Both the position numbers and the translations under genes were made by a program. This document shows positions 11,193-21,014 of a stretch of 64,000 nt of DNA, piece by piece. The stretch is from Brachycybe producta (lineage: Eukaryota; Arthropoda; Diplopoda; Playtdesmida; Andrognathidae), in contig JAUPFP010000007.1 of assembly GCA_036925085.1 (NCBI GenBank), forward strand, positions 1,121,501 to 1,185,500, read 5' to 3'. Numbering within the stretch: the first letter of the stretch is position 1; every line of letters starts with the position of its first letter. The notes under the pieces are model-generated. The model did no database searches and had not been told where the DNA came from. It was given only the letters and a program-made list of their open reading frames with translations.

Positions 11193-11760
11193 ACTAGTGG
11201 GGTAACCCGTCATAAATGACGGGAGCAAAATTGACAGCAATTGTGCCCAGCATTACAATTTCTTTTCCTCCGCCCTTTTATGACGTCAGACCAAATAACA
11301 AACCAATTAGAAATTGATGACGTTCATAAAAGGGCGGAGGAAAAGAAATTCTAATGCTGGGCACAATTGCCTGTGATAAACTGTAGTTTAATTTTGCTAC
11401 TACTATCCCCTCCCCTTTTTATATTTGAAAGAGAAAATGAGTTTTTCATTTTCTCTGGTGTGCGCATGCGCGTCGTTTTTTCCTTTTTTTACTCCTTTCA
11501 TTTAAATTTCAGTCACCCCTCCCCCTTTTTCTCCCTCCACGTTTCTCTCCTCCCCTTTCTACACTTTCCAACCTTTTTTCCCCGCTCCAATTTAATATCA
11601 TGGGGTTCTTGGATGGGGAGTGTGCAACATATAGTTGACCTTGTGAAAAAAAAGCGGTTTATTTATTCATTTTAATTTATATAAATTCCGACGTGCTTCA
11701 AGGTAACAGCGTTAGATCAGGACACACAGATAGACTGGGCTTAATATATATAATTATTAG
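11193..11760. mobile_element. ACTAGTGGGG element, long copy
   Basis: Begins ACTAGTGGGGTAACCCGTCA and has a terminal hairpin (CCCGTCATAAATGACGGG). It ends after TATATAAATTCCGACGTGCT, TCAAGG, CACACAGATAGACTGGG and a short TA tract. A shorter copy with the same two ends lies at 27494. No TIR or TSD could be identified and no protein is recognisable in the interior, which is T/C-rich (11400-11580). The hairpin start and TA-rich tail suggest neither a standard hAT nor a Mutator end. Class undetermined. Confidence 0.65.
11234..11374. mobile_element. FB9-related foldback inside the ACTAGTGGGG element
   Basis: Arms run from ACAGCAATTGTGCCCAGCAT to ATGCTGGGCACAATTGCCTG and contain CTCCGCCCTTTTATGACG and its complement. 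Length about 141 bp, shorter than typical FB9. The copy at 27494 has the same arm at the same position in the host element, so insertion predates amplification of the host. Confidence 0.75.
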
Positions 11761-11802
11761 GTAAAAAGTTGAAACTTTATTTTCGAAATAAATTTCGATA
11801 TA

Positions 11803-12357
11803 ATTGACAAAAAATTGGTAAGTGCGGTTCTATTTTTAAAAACTATTTCAAAATCGCGTATTTCTAACTCTTATGTTAAACATTCATTAAAATGCTCGTA
11901 AAAATAAGTAAAAATAATTTTAAAAAACCGCAATTAAACCACAGTGAAGCCAACATATCGGCGCCTGAGCCGATTTTTTTTGGGTTTTTTTAAATTATTT
12001 TTACGAGCAAAGTGCTCGTAAAATGGATGTTTTTTTGCTTACAAGCGCTCAACTCAATGTCGTCAAACTCAATGGAGTTTAACGTAAGAGTTAGAAATTC
12101 GCAATGTTCAAATATGTTTTAGAAATAGAAGAACACTTACCAATTTTTTGTCATTCTATTACTAGATCAGCATATATTTAAGGTGAACATTGCACTTAAA
12201 TTAAAATTAGACAACTTTAAATATGAAAAATAAACATATTGCCGCCCCGACGTTTAACGTTTCTTCTTTAACATCGGGTCTATGGGCTCAATAGAAAAAC
12301 GATGTTAGCGCTCTTTGTGGAGATTTTTTGAAGTAATTTTGTGATGTAGCCTCTTAA
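11803..12357. mobile_element. TTA-P palindromic element (copy 1), left arm shortened
   Basis: The right arm runs through AGAGTTAGAAATTCGC, AACACTTACCAATTTTTTGT, AACATCGGGTCTATGGGCTC and CGATGTTAGCGCTCTTTGTG to GATGTAGCCTCTTAA. The left arm starts only at GACAAAAAATTGGTAAGTGC, so about 250 bp of it is missing compared with copy 2 at 46530. Confidence 0.75.
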
Positions 12358-13246
12358 ATATTGCCAATGTGATCACTCCTTTATTCTCATTTTATTTATT
12401 TCTTTTTTTCACCTGAAATTGTTGAATGAAAACATAGAATTTCTCTATTTTTGAGTGCTTTCTTTAAAAAAAAAGCATTCAAACGAAAAATGGAAAAGAA
12501 GACCTGAAAAAGGAGATGGGGAAGGGAGTAATGAAACGTCTTTCAGTCAATTGTTTAAAATAAAAGTGTAAGCCATTTTATTAGACTTCTACCCTCCATC
12601 CACCCCCTCTCCTCCCTACATTTGTTTTTCACCCTCCATCTTCAAACTCATTTTCAGGCTGCATAAAACATTCCTGATAACATCCAAAGTGACAATTCTT
12701 ATAATTTGACGGCTTCTCAGCCATCAACATCTTTTTGCAGCACAGAAATTCTTCGTCAATTTCTTTTCTTTCTCTCATACACACACACACAGACACACAC
12801 GATGAATAAAAGCAATAAACAGTTTGACTAAAATTTGAGACTATCATGATCATCATCATCATCATCTTTATGAGAATTATCCATTTCTCAAAAGAAAAAA
12901 TAATATGTGGCATCAAATTATACACAACATAAGATGGCACTATGAAAACACTTAAGTCGGTCGTGTAAATAAAAATTTAAGAACTTCAATGAAGAAAAAA
13001 ACATGATTGCGACTAATTCTTTTATCTATTTTCTTCTTCTTCTCATCGTTAAAATGAAATTTTAAGATGAAAAAAAAAACGACTAAAGGATTAAAAAAAG
13101 AATTCTCCACTTTTATGAAGAGGTGGTAAATATTGTCCTGAAAAGTAACGAAAAACGACGACGACGACGACAAGTAAATCCGAGAAAAGATCGTCATTTT
13201 ATAGAAAAGAAAGAGCAAAATCAATCTTAAAAAAGTGAACTTTTCA
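12358..13246. other. Intergenic DNA
   Basis: Contains a (CA)n patch at 12779-12799, an ATCATC patch at 12845-12867 and (ACG)n at 13155-13171. Open frames across it have low-complexity composition. Confidence 0.55.
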
Positions 13247-13291
13247 TGTAACCCCCCCCCCCCCCACCCCACCACCACCACCACCACCACC
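13247..13291. repeat. C14 run followed by (CCA)n
   Basis: A C homopolymer passes into CCACCCCACC and then CCA units. Confidence 0.9.
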
Positions 13292-13723
13292 CGGAGTATA
13301 CCATTACACAATACAAATGAATGGGATCACATATCCCTTTCGTCATTTCTTACTAATTAAGATAAATAACGAATATGTGTAGTTTCCCAACACTTCCAAA
13401 ATTCATTCAGTTTCAAATAAAAAAAGGAACCACCTCCCCTCACCCCTCTTTACTTTATTCCCCAATCTGCACTTTTTAAGCCTCGCTAAACTCCATTGAA
13501 AAATGGATGTCATAATTGAAAGTGTAACTACAACTATTCTTTGTGTCACAAAAGAATAGTTTCCACATTTGTTTAACCATTTTTTTTCTCCATTTTTGTT
13601 TCTAAATTACTCCATTGGGTATTTATGTGCTATATTTTTTTACCAATTCAAAAACAGGTGTTGCTGCTTTCTTGTTGGCTATAAAAAAAATGGCCACTGC
13701 CTCACATACTAGGTACAGCAGGT

Positions 13724-13826
13724 GGTGCTGAATAAGCGCGCCAATTGGAACAAACGCCAAACTGAATAACTACCAAAAAATTTTGGCTTTTTATTCAGTT
13801 TGGCGCTTGTTCCGTTTGACGTAGTA
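13724..13826. repeat. Dispersed 16-bp motif locus 4, hairpin form
   Basis: GCTGAATAAGCGCGCCAATT and GGAACAAACGCCAAACTGAA are followed, after a short loop, by TTTATTCAGTTTGGCGCTTG and TTCCGTTTG. The two halves can pair almost completely, making a hairpin of about 100 bp. Confidence 0.75.
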
Positions 13827-13879
13827 GCCAACAACTTAATTTTTTGTTAAGTTTGTGCTCGTTACGCTCATGGAATTAA

Positions 13880-14157
13880 CAAAGATATATCGCACCTCGC
13901 GCAAAAAGAGTGGCACAACTAAAAAAAAAACTTTTTTGGGGGGAAAATGAGTTTAAAGTTGCATTTTTTCTATCTCAATCTATGTTTTAGGTGAGCCAAA
14001 TAAACCGATATTATCAATAGTTAAAACGGTTTTTGGACACTTGAAAAGCTCATGAATCTTCTCTTAAATTTTAAACTCATTTTCCCCCCCAAACAAGTGT
14101 TTTTTTTTAGTTGTCCCACTCTTCCAACCGAGGTGTGATTATCTTGTATTTCAAAGC
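13880..14157. mobile_element. Solo foldback, about 278 bp
   Basis: Arms: AAAGATATATCGCACCTCG...GAGTGGCACAACTAAAAA...GGGGGGAAAATGAGTTTAAA on the left; TTTAAACTCATTTTCCCCCC...TTTTTAGTTGTCCCACTC...CGAGGTGTGATTATCTTGT on the right. A loop of about 100 bp separates them. No second copy seen and no clear TSD. Confidence 0.72.
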
Positions 14158-14985
14158 TTCAAAAAAAAAAAAAAAGATTCAGTACTACACCCCATACCCA
14201 TACACCCCCACACCCCATTTTCACCCTGGGTAATGGAGTTTTAAAATGTTGTCAAATGTTTCTTAATATTTGCTTCTGAAATGACGAATAACCTAAAGGT
14301 TTGAAGACAAGGTTTCACTTAAAAAAGTAGCCTTGAAGTAGAAAACTTATTTCAAATTTTGACAAACAAAAAGAAATTCTTTCTCTTTATATATTTCTCT
14401 ATTTCACTCTCTCTCTCTTCATTTTATATAATAAACATGATCTATCTAAAGTGAAATTGCAATGTACAGCTTTCGTTCTAAATTGAAGTACACAATGTGA
14501 ATCAATTGTAATACTAATGTATGTGTGTGTCTGCTGCAATGTGTTGATGATGAACAGCTGAACACACGAATTTTTTCTTCTTCTCCGATATATACAGTAT
14601 AGAGAGAGAGAGACATTCTAAGACCTAGTCGTATGAATATTGTTAATATGGATAATTAAAACGAAATGTGTCATTAATAGCTGCAGGCCTCTTTTCTACA
14701 CACGAGTTTACATTGAAGTTCAGTTTATTAGAGAGAAATCCCCAGATTCATTCTTCTTCGTCTTCTTATTTCCCTTTATATATATAATATATATATTGAA
14801 GAAGATTAACCAGCGGAATTGTCACAGTTGGAAACCCACAGTAGGAAACAAATTCAATGAATAAAATATACAGTATTCTTGCAACTTGTAAGTGAACAAC
14901 AATGTCGTTGTCACATCAAGACAATACACACATTGGATTCACTTTCTTAAGAATGTTGGATATTTTATATGTATGTGTGGAAGCA
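14158..14985. other. Intergenic DNA
   Basis: A run of A at 14161, a CCCCATACCCATACACCCCC patch at 14190, CT-rich patches near 14405 and a TGTGTGTGTC patch at 14521. No gene seen. Confidence 0.5.
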
Positions 14986-15335
14986 AATCGAGCTATTCAG
15001 TCATCTCAGCTATGTTCCTTACTACAAGCTTCTGTGTACATCCCCTGTTCTCTTATTGGAAGTTATTGCAAGCCTTTTCCACCAATTTCCCTTGGAGGAA
15101 GAGACTTGTATTAAACCAAATAGCAGATTTCTCTAATATAATAGCTACATTCCCTTATATTTCAATATATGGAACAAGATCTAGCTATTCCGTTAAGTAA
15201 GCTATTTGTCTTACTGCTAGCCTCCATGTAAACCCCTTTTTTATTACTTGACTTCTGTGCTAAAACTACTATAATTTTCTTGAAATGGGAGGCTAAATAG
15301 CAGGTTTTTCTGATAGCTATGTACTCTATGACATA
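14986..15335. repeat. Two diverged tandem units of about 180 bp
   Basis: Unit 1 contains GAGCTATTCAGTCATCTCAG, CTATGTTCCTTACTACAAGC and AAATAGCAGATTTCTCTAAT. Unit 2 contains TAGCTATTCCGTTAAGTAAG, CTATTTGTCTTACTGCTAGC and AAATAGCAGGTTTTTCTGAT. A reverse-oriented fragment of the same family is at 33865. Open frames here are not conserved between the two units. Confidence 0.6.
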
Positions 15336-15670
15336 TATAACCATCATTTTTAAGATATAACATGTATAAAATTGTATAGAAAGAAAAAAACGGCTATGTT
15401 TTGAACATGATGGAAAGGATGAGGTTGTGTTGGGAGGGAGGGAAGGATATGGATGTCATGCAGTGAGTTTTATATGTAACTTATTTGAAAAACAAAGAAT
15501 AATGTCAAACATACAAACACATGATGATGACGACAAGAGATCGGTTTATGTTGGCGGGAGACGTTTGTGTCTCAATCAATCGGAAAAAATACATCAACAC
15601 CCATTTAATCTAATTTACTATGAATTGTTTGTTGTTTGTCTGACCATTTTTTCGTCAGTCTGATTCTTCT

Positions 15671-15673
<3 letters not shown>

Positions 15674-15717
<44 letters not shown>
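15674..15717. repeat. (TC)n microsatellite, about 22 units
   Basis: Uninterrupted TC dinucleotides. Confidence 0.95.
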
Positions 15718-15721
<4 letters not shown>

Positions 15722-16194
15722 AGAAAATACACTTTATGTACACACATCGTATAGGTGGCGCACTTAAAATGACTTCGCTTTTAAAGAAATTACAAAAAAG
15801 TTACACAAATTTGAATTTTTAGACAACTATTAATTAAATATATAATTAATTATATATTAAATTAAATAAAATCTCAAACATATAGGTCAAATATTAACAA
15901 AGTTATTCAAGTTTGAAAAAAAAAAAAACAATATTCGGCGACTTCAATAAATAATTTTTTGAGAAAAATTTTAAAATGAAGAGGTTAGAATTTTACAAAT
16001 TTTCTTTCAAATCTATCTGGATAGAATTTCTGCTTCATATTTTCAAAAAAAAAAAAAAAGGGAATTTCTTTTAAAAAAAATTTAAATGTTATTTGCTTAT
16101 TTTTGGTCGAAAAATAGGCTTTAGTTTTTATCCAAATTAATTTTGGTTATGTTGTTGTTGGACCTCCATGTAGATTTTCTTAAAAAAATAAAGC
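15718..16194. other. AT-rich intergenic DNA
   Basis: Long A and T runs and a TTAATTAAATATATAATTAA patch at 15829. An isolated AGGTGGCGCACT lies at 15753. No element ends found. Confidence 0.5.
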
Positions 16195-16395
16195 TCATCT
16201 GTTTCTGTTCTTATTCATGGTCCTCTGTGGACTGGTTGACTTTTTATTGGTCTTTTTGACTTTTGAAGAAGCCACAGCCCCATGGTCTTTATGGGCCTCT
16301 GGGCCTTTTGTACTTTTAAAAAAAAAGCCTAATCCAGGAGCTTTATGGGACCTCATGGGGGCTTGGTGGGCTGAGCTTTCAATTTCTTTTTTACA
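16195..16395. repeat. Degenerate GAGACC-type TGGGCC-rich repeat
   Basis: TCTTTATGGGCCTCTGGGCC and GGGGGCTTGGTGGGCTGAGC resemble the CCCA/GGGCC core of the element at 31946, but no terminal repeats can be seen. Confidence 0.4.
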
Positions 16396-17394
16396 AAATG
16401 TACTTCTCGTATGTTAAAGATCTTTAAAAATGAGACACGTTTTACCTGCGCCACTAGATCTAAATAAACTTATAAGAAAGAAAAAAAAGCCTCCTCCACA
16501 TTGAAACATAACCTCAATTATACTAAAAAGTGAATGTCGTCGGCATCTCATACTTTTAAAAAGTATAAAATAATATATGAAGAAGGACGATGAAGACGCA
16601 CTTTTCGACATTTTTGTGCGTGTTTTATGTGTACGCGTGGTGCATGTGTGCTAAAAAAAAATAAAGTCTCCCCCCCTCTCTTCATTTTACAATTGCTTGT
16701 TCGATATTTGACTCCATAAAATACAATGTGAAATAGAAAGAAAAAGCTAGGAACAAACAACGAACACACGAAGAAAAAAAAAGACCCCCCCCCCCAAACC
16801 TACTTTCCCGAAAGCATTTTTGTTAGTTGTTTGAAATTTTAATATCAAATAAAGAGATAGAAAGAGAGAGAGAGATGACGAAAACGAAGAGGACGACGAC
16901 AAATGTTGGTCGTCCTCATGTCAACAGTTGAAAACAGACGGAAAGTAAACATTGTTTCCATGTTGACATGCCAATATATATAAAAATATATATAAAGAGA
17001 GAAAGAGAGAGAGAGAGAAATGGATAAAATTGCTTCAACTATATTGGAACTGAATCAACAGTCAGTCACTTTGTATAGGTACAACACACACACATTTTAG
17101 AAGAAGAAAAAATGTGCAAAAATCCCATAAAAAAAGAAGTTACAAAAGACAGCAGTTACGTTACATTTAAATAATAATATATTCCAGTCCGTCTGTCTTA
17201 TGTCTACATTAAATTGCTTCTCTTTTTCTACTAACTGAATTGAGAAAATGGCATCTCAAAGTGAAACTCAAGTCGTCGTCATCCAAAGGTTTCAATCAGA
17301 AGTGATTTTTAGAAGAAATTTAAAATAGTTTGTTAGAAACTAGAAGAGGAAAAAGGCATAAAACGTAACAATTATTTCAATTTTATGGAGCAGA
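16396..17394. other. Intergenic DNA
   Basis: Small (GA)n patches at 16864 and 17003, a C-rich patch at 16786 and a short PALB-like fragment (TTAGAAACTAGAAG) near 17333. No gene recognised. Confidence 0.5.
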
Positions 17395-17550
17395 GAAAAC
17401 GAGACAAAGCTCTGCCCTGCAGGATACAAACCCCTATAGTGAGCCCAGTTCAAGCAAGACCACAAAGGGCTCCCCAAAACTCACCAGATCCATGAAGTTC
17501 ACAAAGCACACCCCAGGTCTATAAGGCCCACAAATCCCATGCCTTTTTTT
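17395..17550. repeat. Degenerate GAGACC-type repeat
   Basis: Contains AGCCCAGTTCAAGC, CCAGGTCTATAAGGCCCACA and similar CCCA blocks like those in 31946-32128. Ends not resolved. Confidence 0.4.
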
Positions 17551-17789
17551 TTCTATTCATAATATTACCAGCACAAGGCTCAGTCTAGTCCATGGGTTTT
17601 ATATATCAAGGTGTTATCATAGTATTGGTATATACAGAGTGTCCATAAAGTCTTTCCCTGATTACAAAAATCCACTGTACACAAACTATGCAAAGTACAA
17701 GAAAACGATTTTCACCTATTTGTAGCCACACTCATAGTTTTTTCCAGCCCGTAAACAGTCCAGGCGGCGCTGTGGTCATCAAAACCAAA

Positions 17790-17946
17790 ATGGCGTCGTT
17801 GCAAAAGAAAGCGCAATGTGTTTTGTGGTTTCATGAAACGAAATCGGCAACTACCGTTCAGCAAAACTTTAGAACGGAATATCGACGAGAACCACCGGCT
17901 GTTAAAAGCATTAAACAGTGGTACCTGAAGTTTAAAGAGAACAACA
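17790..17946 (+). pseudogene. Transposase N-terminal fragment (DUF4817/HTH type), plus arm
   Basis: The reading starting MASLQKKAQCVLWFHETKSA, followed by TTVQQNFRTEYRREPPAV and KSIKQWYLKFKE, has the pattern of the N-terminal helix-turn-helix domain of mariner-like/DUF4817 transposon proteins: helix, turn, helix, then a P-P-x-x-x-S/T-I-x-x-W-Y segment. In the full family this domain binds the TIR and precedes the catalytic DDE/DDD core. Here only about 52 residues remain before the frame enters unrelated sequence (ENNNIGLSHCW) and then runs antisense through the inverted copy. The catalytic domain is absent, so this cannot be an active transposase. The in-frame methionine at 17790 is preferred over the upstream one at 17688 because homology begins there. 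Confidence 0.8.
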
Positions 17947-18010
17947 ACATTGGCTTGAGTCACTGTTGGTCTCCCAGTTCTTTTCAAATCTCCAACACTA
18001 CCAGTCTTTT

Positions 18011-18155
18011 TAAACTTCAGATACCACTGTTTAATACTTTTAACATCCGGTGGTTCTCATCGATATTCCTTTCTAAAGTTTTGCTGAACCGTAGTTGCCG
18101 ATTTCGTTTCATGAAACGACAAAACACATTGCACTTTCTCCTGCAACGACGCCAT
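18011..18155 (-). pseudogene. Transposase N-terminal fragment, minus arm, with stop
   Basis: Reads on the minus strand from ATG at 18155-18153 as MASLQEKVQCVLSFHETKSA, then TTVQQNFRKEYR, and hits TGA at codon 33 where the plus arm has CGA. Beyond the stop the same frame continues with the EPP...KSIKQWYLK motif. Differences from the plus arm are mostly transitions, consistent with decay after duplication. No catalytic domain follows. Confidence 0.8.
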
Positions 18156-18164
18156 TTTGGTTAA

Positions 18165-18300
18165 TCTCTACAACTGCAAAAACGTTGTGTAATAGAAATG
18201 CTTAACATTTAACAGCCATATTTTGATAAAAATTTCCTAAAGAAGTGAATTTGGCGCCGCCATCTTATCATTTTCTAAAATTAATAGGACGTAATCAATC
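18165..18300. repeat. Repeat shared with 58385-58445
   Basis: AAGAAGTGAATTTGGCGCCG, then CCATCTTATCATTTTCTAAA, matches the reverse complement at 58390-58440 (ACAAGATGGCGGCACCAAAT, then TCACTTCTTTTCAGAAATTT). Only about 50 bp is clearly shared. Confidence 0.6.
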
Positions 18301-19129
18301 TTATTAAAGACCAAGGTACAAAAATTAACAAAGTATTAAAATCATTGAGATTTTATTGCCTATTATTATGTGAAAGAGGGGGGGGGGGGTCTAAGCACCA
18401 AGCCCATCTTGATTTAATCCGGCCCTGGCCCACCCTCGAAAAAAATAAAATACGACTATAAGTAGTAGTAGCCCTACTAAGAACTAAAAAACTCAATAAT
18501 AAAATGAGTTTTTTAAAAATGAACTCGAAAAATAAATGCAATAAAAATATGTGTCATAAGTGTAGTCTGAGAGAGTCACACAACAAGAATATATATTCCA
18601 TTCAGTAGCAACAACAACAGTATCAGAAGCAGCCACCGCCGACGGATATGGAGATTTTCAGACAACTCCATCATAATTCAAACACAAAAGATGATTTATA
18701 TTTGTTTGTTATGTGAATGTTAAACAACAGAACTGAATTTCTTTGTTTGACATATTCTAATATTTCATATATTATTATTATATAAAATGTAAATTTTCTA
18801 ACAACAGACAAATGACACATTTGTTTGTCACATCTTGTGAATCATAATATTTGAAAAACATTCAAAGAACTTTTTGACCTCCATTGCTCTTTAGAGCAAT
18901 GGAGGTATATAGGATCATGCAAGATAAGGGGCAAAACAGGATGTCTGTATGTCTGGATTCCCGAGTTTGTGTTTCAAACAACTCAAGAACGGAATGAGAG
19001 AAAGACATACAGTATTTTTTATTTTATTCAGTGGGTCAATATGATGCTCCTGACATAAAATCAGAAAATTTTACCCATGGGTTATTTTTTATAAGGTTTT
19101 TAGAAACAAATTTTGAGTTTTTGGCCATA
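18301..19129. other. Intergenic DNA
   Basis: A G10 run at 18369-18378 and an AT-rich section after 18540. A short palindrome at 18880-18906 (CCTCCATTGCTC / GAGCAATGGAGG) stands out. No gene seen. Confidence 0.5.
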
Positions 19130-19291
19130 AATTGTGTATATGTGTATATACATGCACAAACGTGTGTTCATGTGTGTACACATGCTTGCATGTGTGTACA
19201 TGTGTGCACGTGTATACATGGGCGTACAAATACTCGCACGTGTGTGCATGTGTGGACACATGCATGCACGTGTATGTACATGTGCGTACAC
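19130..19291. repeat. Alternating purine-pyrimidine tract (TGTACATGTGCACG type)
   Basis: About 160 bp of nearly unbroken purine-pyrimidine alternation, with blocks such as GTGTGTACATGTGTGCACGT and CATGCATGCACGTGTATGTA. Interruptions are few (AA near 19158, TT near 19168 and 19187, AAA near 19228). Several sub-blocks are self-complementary. Four overlapping open frames here, including one of 115 codons, are by-products. Confidence 0.85.
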
Positions 19292-19385
19292 CCCCCTTGT
19301 TTATATATATATATTTTTAAAACATTACAAAATCAGCATCCACTTCTCATGTATTCAAAAAAAAAAATGAATCATTAATATTATA

Positions 19386-19697
19386 GGTGCTCAGATTTTT
19401 ATGCAAATATCAAGCCAAATGTTTCTCAATATGTGGTCCAAAGTGCCCAATTGTGAAAGAATCATCATCAACCAATAATTATATTTTTTTCTAATCAAAA
19501 AAATGTTTCTTTGAGGCTATGTCTGGCTTACTATCAGTTGTCAAACTAGAAAATTCTAGCCTCTAACCACTAATTTTGATTTAAGTACTTGTTGTTTGAT
19601 CTAAACGCAGGATTATTTCGTCACAATTGGAACATTTTGAGCCACACACAAATCGAGAAACATTTGGTTTGATATTTGCATAAAAATCCGGGAGCCC
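19386..19697. mobile_element. Palindromic GCTC-GGATTTTTATGCAA element (copy 1)
   Basis: GGTGCTCAGATTTTTATGCA on the left and TGCATAAAAATCCGGGAGCC on the right are inverted repeats. Pairing extends inward through AAATATCAAGCCAAATGTTT and CAATTGTGA, so nearly the whole element is a palindrome centred near TCTAGCCTCTAACCA. A second copy is at 59349. Confidence 0.8.
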
Positions 19698-20710
19698 TAA
19701 ATCATCATTCTTGTTAAAGAACAAAAATTTCATACTTTTCGTTCTATTTTCCTCATTTTCTCTAGTGTAATATGAAGGATAATACATTGTAGTACAAGCA
19801 AAAACCCAGTGTTCTCCCCCTCGAGGAATAATATTTGGAAGACTCTTTTTTTCCCTAGGGTTAATCAAACAAACACCAAAATAAGAAATAAACCCCGAAA
19901 AAAACAAAACAATTCCACTCATTTCTTCAGATTACAAGTACCGAGCGTCTTCCTCGAGTGTGATCTCACCCTTCAATTAAAAAATAAGAAGATAACAGTT
20001 TGGAATGAATTGAAGAAGATGGAAAGAAAACCCGAAAGAGAGAGAGAGAGAGAAAAAAAACCTAAACGTGGTTAGTAATTGTCTGAACCATAGAAACCCA
20101 CAGTGGCACTGTGGTGAGGATAGGAAGGAAGGTAGGTTACAATGGAGAGAAACCCCGCCTCCACCATGTTCAAGTTGAGAGAGGAAACACGACGACCCCC
20201 CCCTTCCCCCCTTTAAACATGATACGTAATTAAGGTTCCCTAATGAGAGTTGATTGCAAATCAAGTTCTATTTATTAAGACAGTGGCCCCTTTGGCATAC
20301 AAAACAAGGAAAAAGAAAAGTCTACTAAAAACAACAAGAAAAAAAAGGTAAATACAACCTTTCTTACATTGTTACTTAATATTTCAACTAAATTCACCTT
20401 CCAGCTAAAAGAAGAAGAAGAAAAAAGATGATTTCAGAGAGGGTTTTTTATGACGAAATTTCAAATTTCTGACAACGTTATTATCTTATTCTTAATCATC
20501 ATCACCTCATGTTATTAGTTTATTACCATGAAATTATTTCATCCTTCTTAATTGGAATAAACTAATTTCATCTTCATCAAAATTTGCACCAACGCCTTAA
20601 AAAAAAATTAAAACTTATTTTATTATAACTAACCGTAAAATTTTTTATCCTTTTTTCAATAAAATATACCTTGTTTCGAGGCTAGATATCTCTAGGAGAT
20701 TTAAAAAATT
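19698..20710. other. Intergenic DNA
   Basis: GA patch at 20038-20052, C-rich patch at 20196-20212, otherwise AT-rich. The open frames are unremarkable. Confidence 0.5.
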
Positions 20711-20801
20711 TAAATCCAAAAATTCTTAGAACACAAAGGGGAACGACGACGACTTGTCGTCGTCCCCCGCCTTTGTTGTTCTAAGAATTTTTGGATTTAT
20801 T
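20711..20801. ncRNA. Candidate hairpin (pre-miRNA-like or tiny foldback)
   Basis: TAAATCCAAAAATTCTTAGA, ACACAAAGG and ACGACGACGAC on the left pair with GTCGTCGTC, GCCTTTGTTGT and TCTAAGAATTTTTGGATTTA on the right. Only a few bulges interrupt about 40 bp of stem and the loop is about 2 nt. Size fits a miRNA precursor but the loop is unusually small and no seed is recognised. A small foldback transposon is an equal alternative. Confidence 0.45.
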
Positions 20802-20935
20802 TAGATCCAGATAAATAATTTTTTCATTGTTTCTCTCAGTCCGCTGCTACTCCTAACACGAATTTTCTGTACGAAAAGGAGTTTCAAGACAGAAACACCT
20901 TTGTTTTTGAAGTACACTTTTACCTTGATGTTCAA

Positions 20936-21014
20936 CTTTCAACCCTGAAAACAAGAGTTTCAACATAGAAAAACCCGTTTTTTTATGTTGAAACCCTTAC
21001 TCTTGAGGGTTGAA
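20936..21014. repeat. Imperfect hairpin, about 80 bp
   Basis: TTCAACCCTGAAAACAAGAG and TTTCAACATA pair with TATGTTGAAA and CTCTTGAGGGTTGAA around a loop of about 15 nt. It lies about 130 bp downstream of the previous hairpin. Confidence 0.55.

Larger units (their letters stand above)
17634..18162. mobile_element. Inverted duplicate of a mariner/DUF4817-type transposon 5' region
   Basis: The left side begins CAGAGTGTCCATAAAGTCTT, a terminal type common in mariner-like elements. It is followed by about 150 bp of leader and the first roughly 50 codons of the transposase (17790-17946). After a spacer of about 60 bp the same coding segment returns in reverse (18011-18155). No matching right terminal CAGAGTGTCC was found, so the structure is asymmetric or truncated. 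A transcript through it would fold into a stem of about 145 bp. Confidence 0.82.

Noticed and set aside
12952-13311. 119-codon minus-strand frame
   Set aside because: Built on poly-C/(CCA)n and A-rich DNA, giving poly-G, poly-V and poly-F stretches.
17688-18164. 158-codon frame read as an intact transposase gene
   Set aside because: Only residues 35 to about 86 resemble a transposase. The second half is antisense translation of the inverted copy, and no catalytic domain exists.
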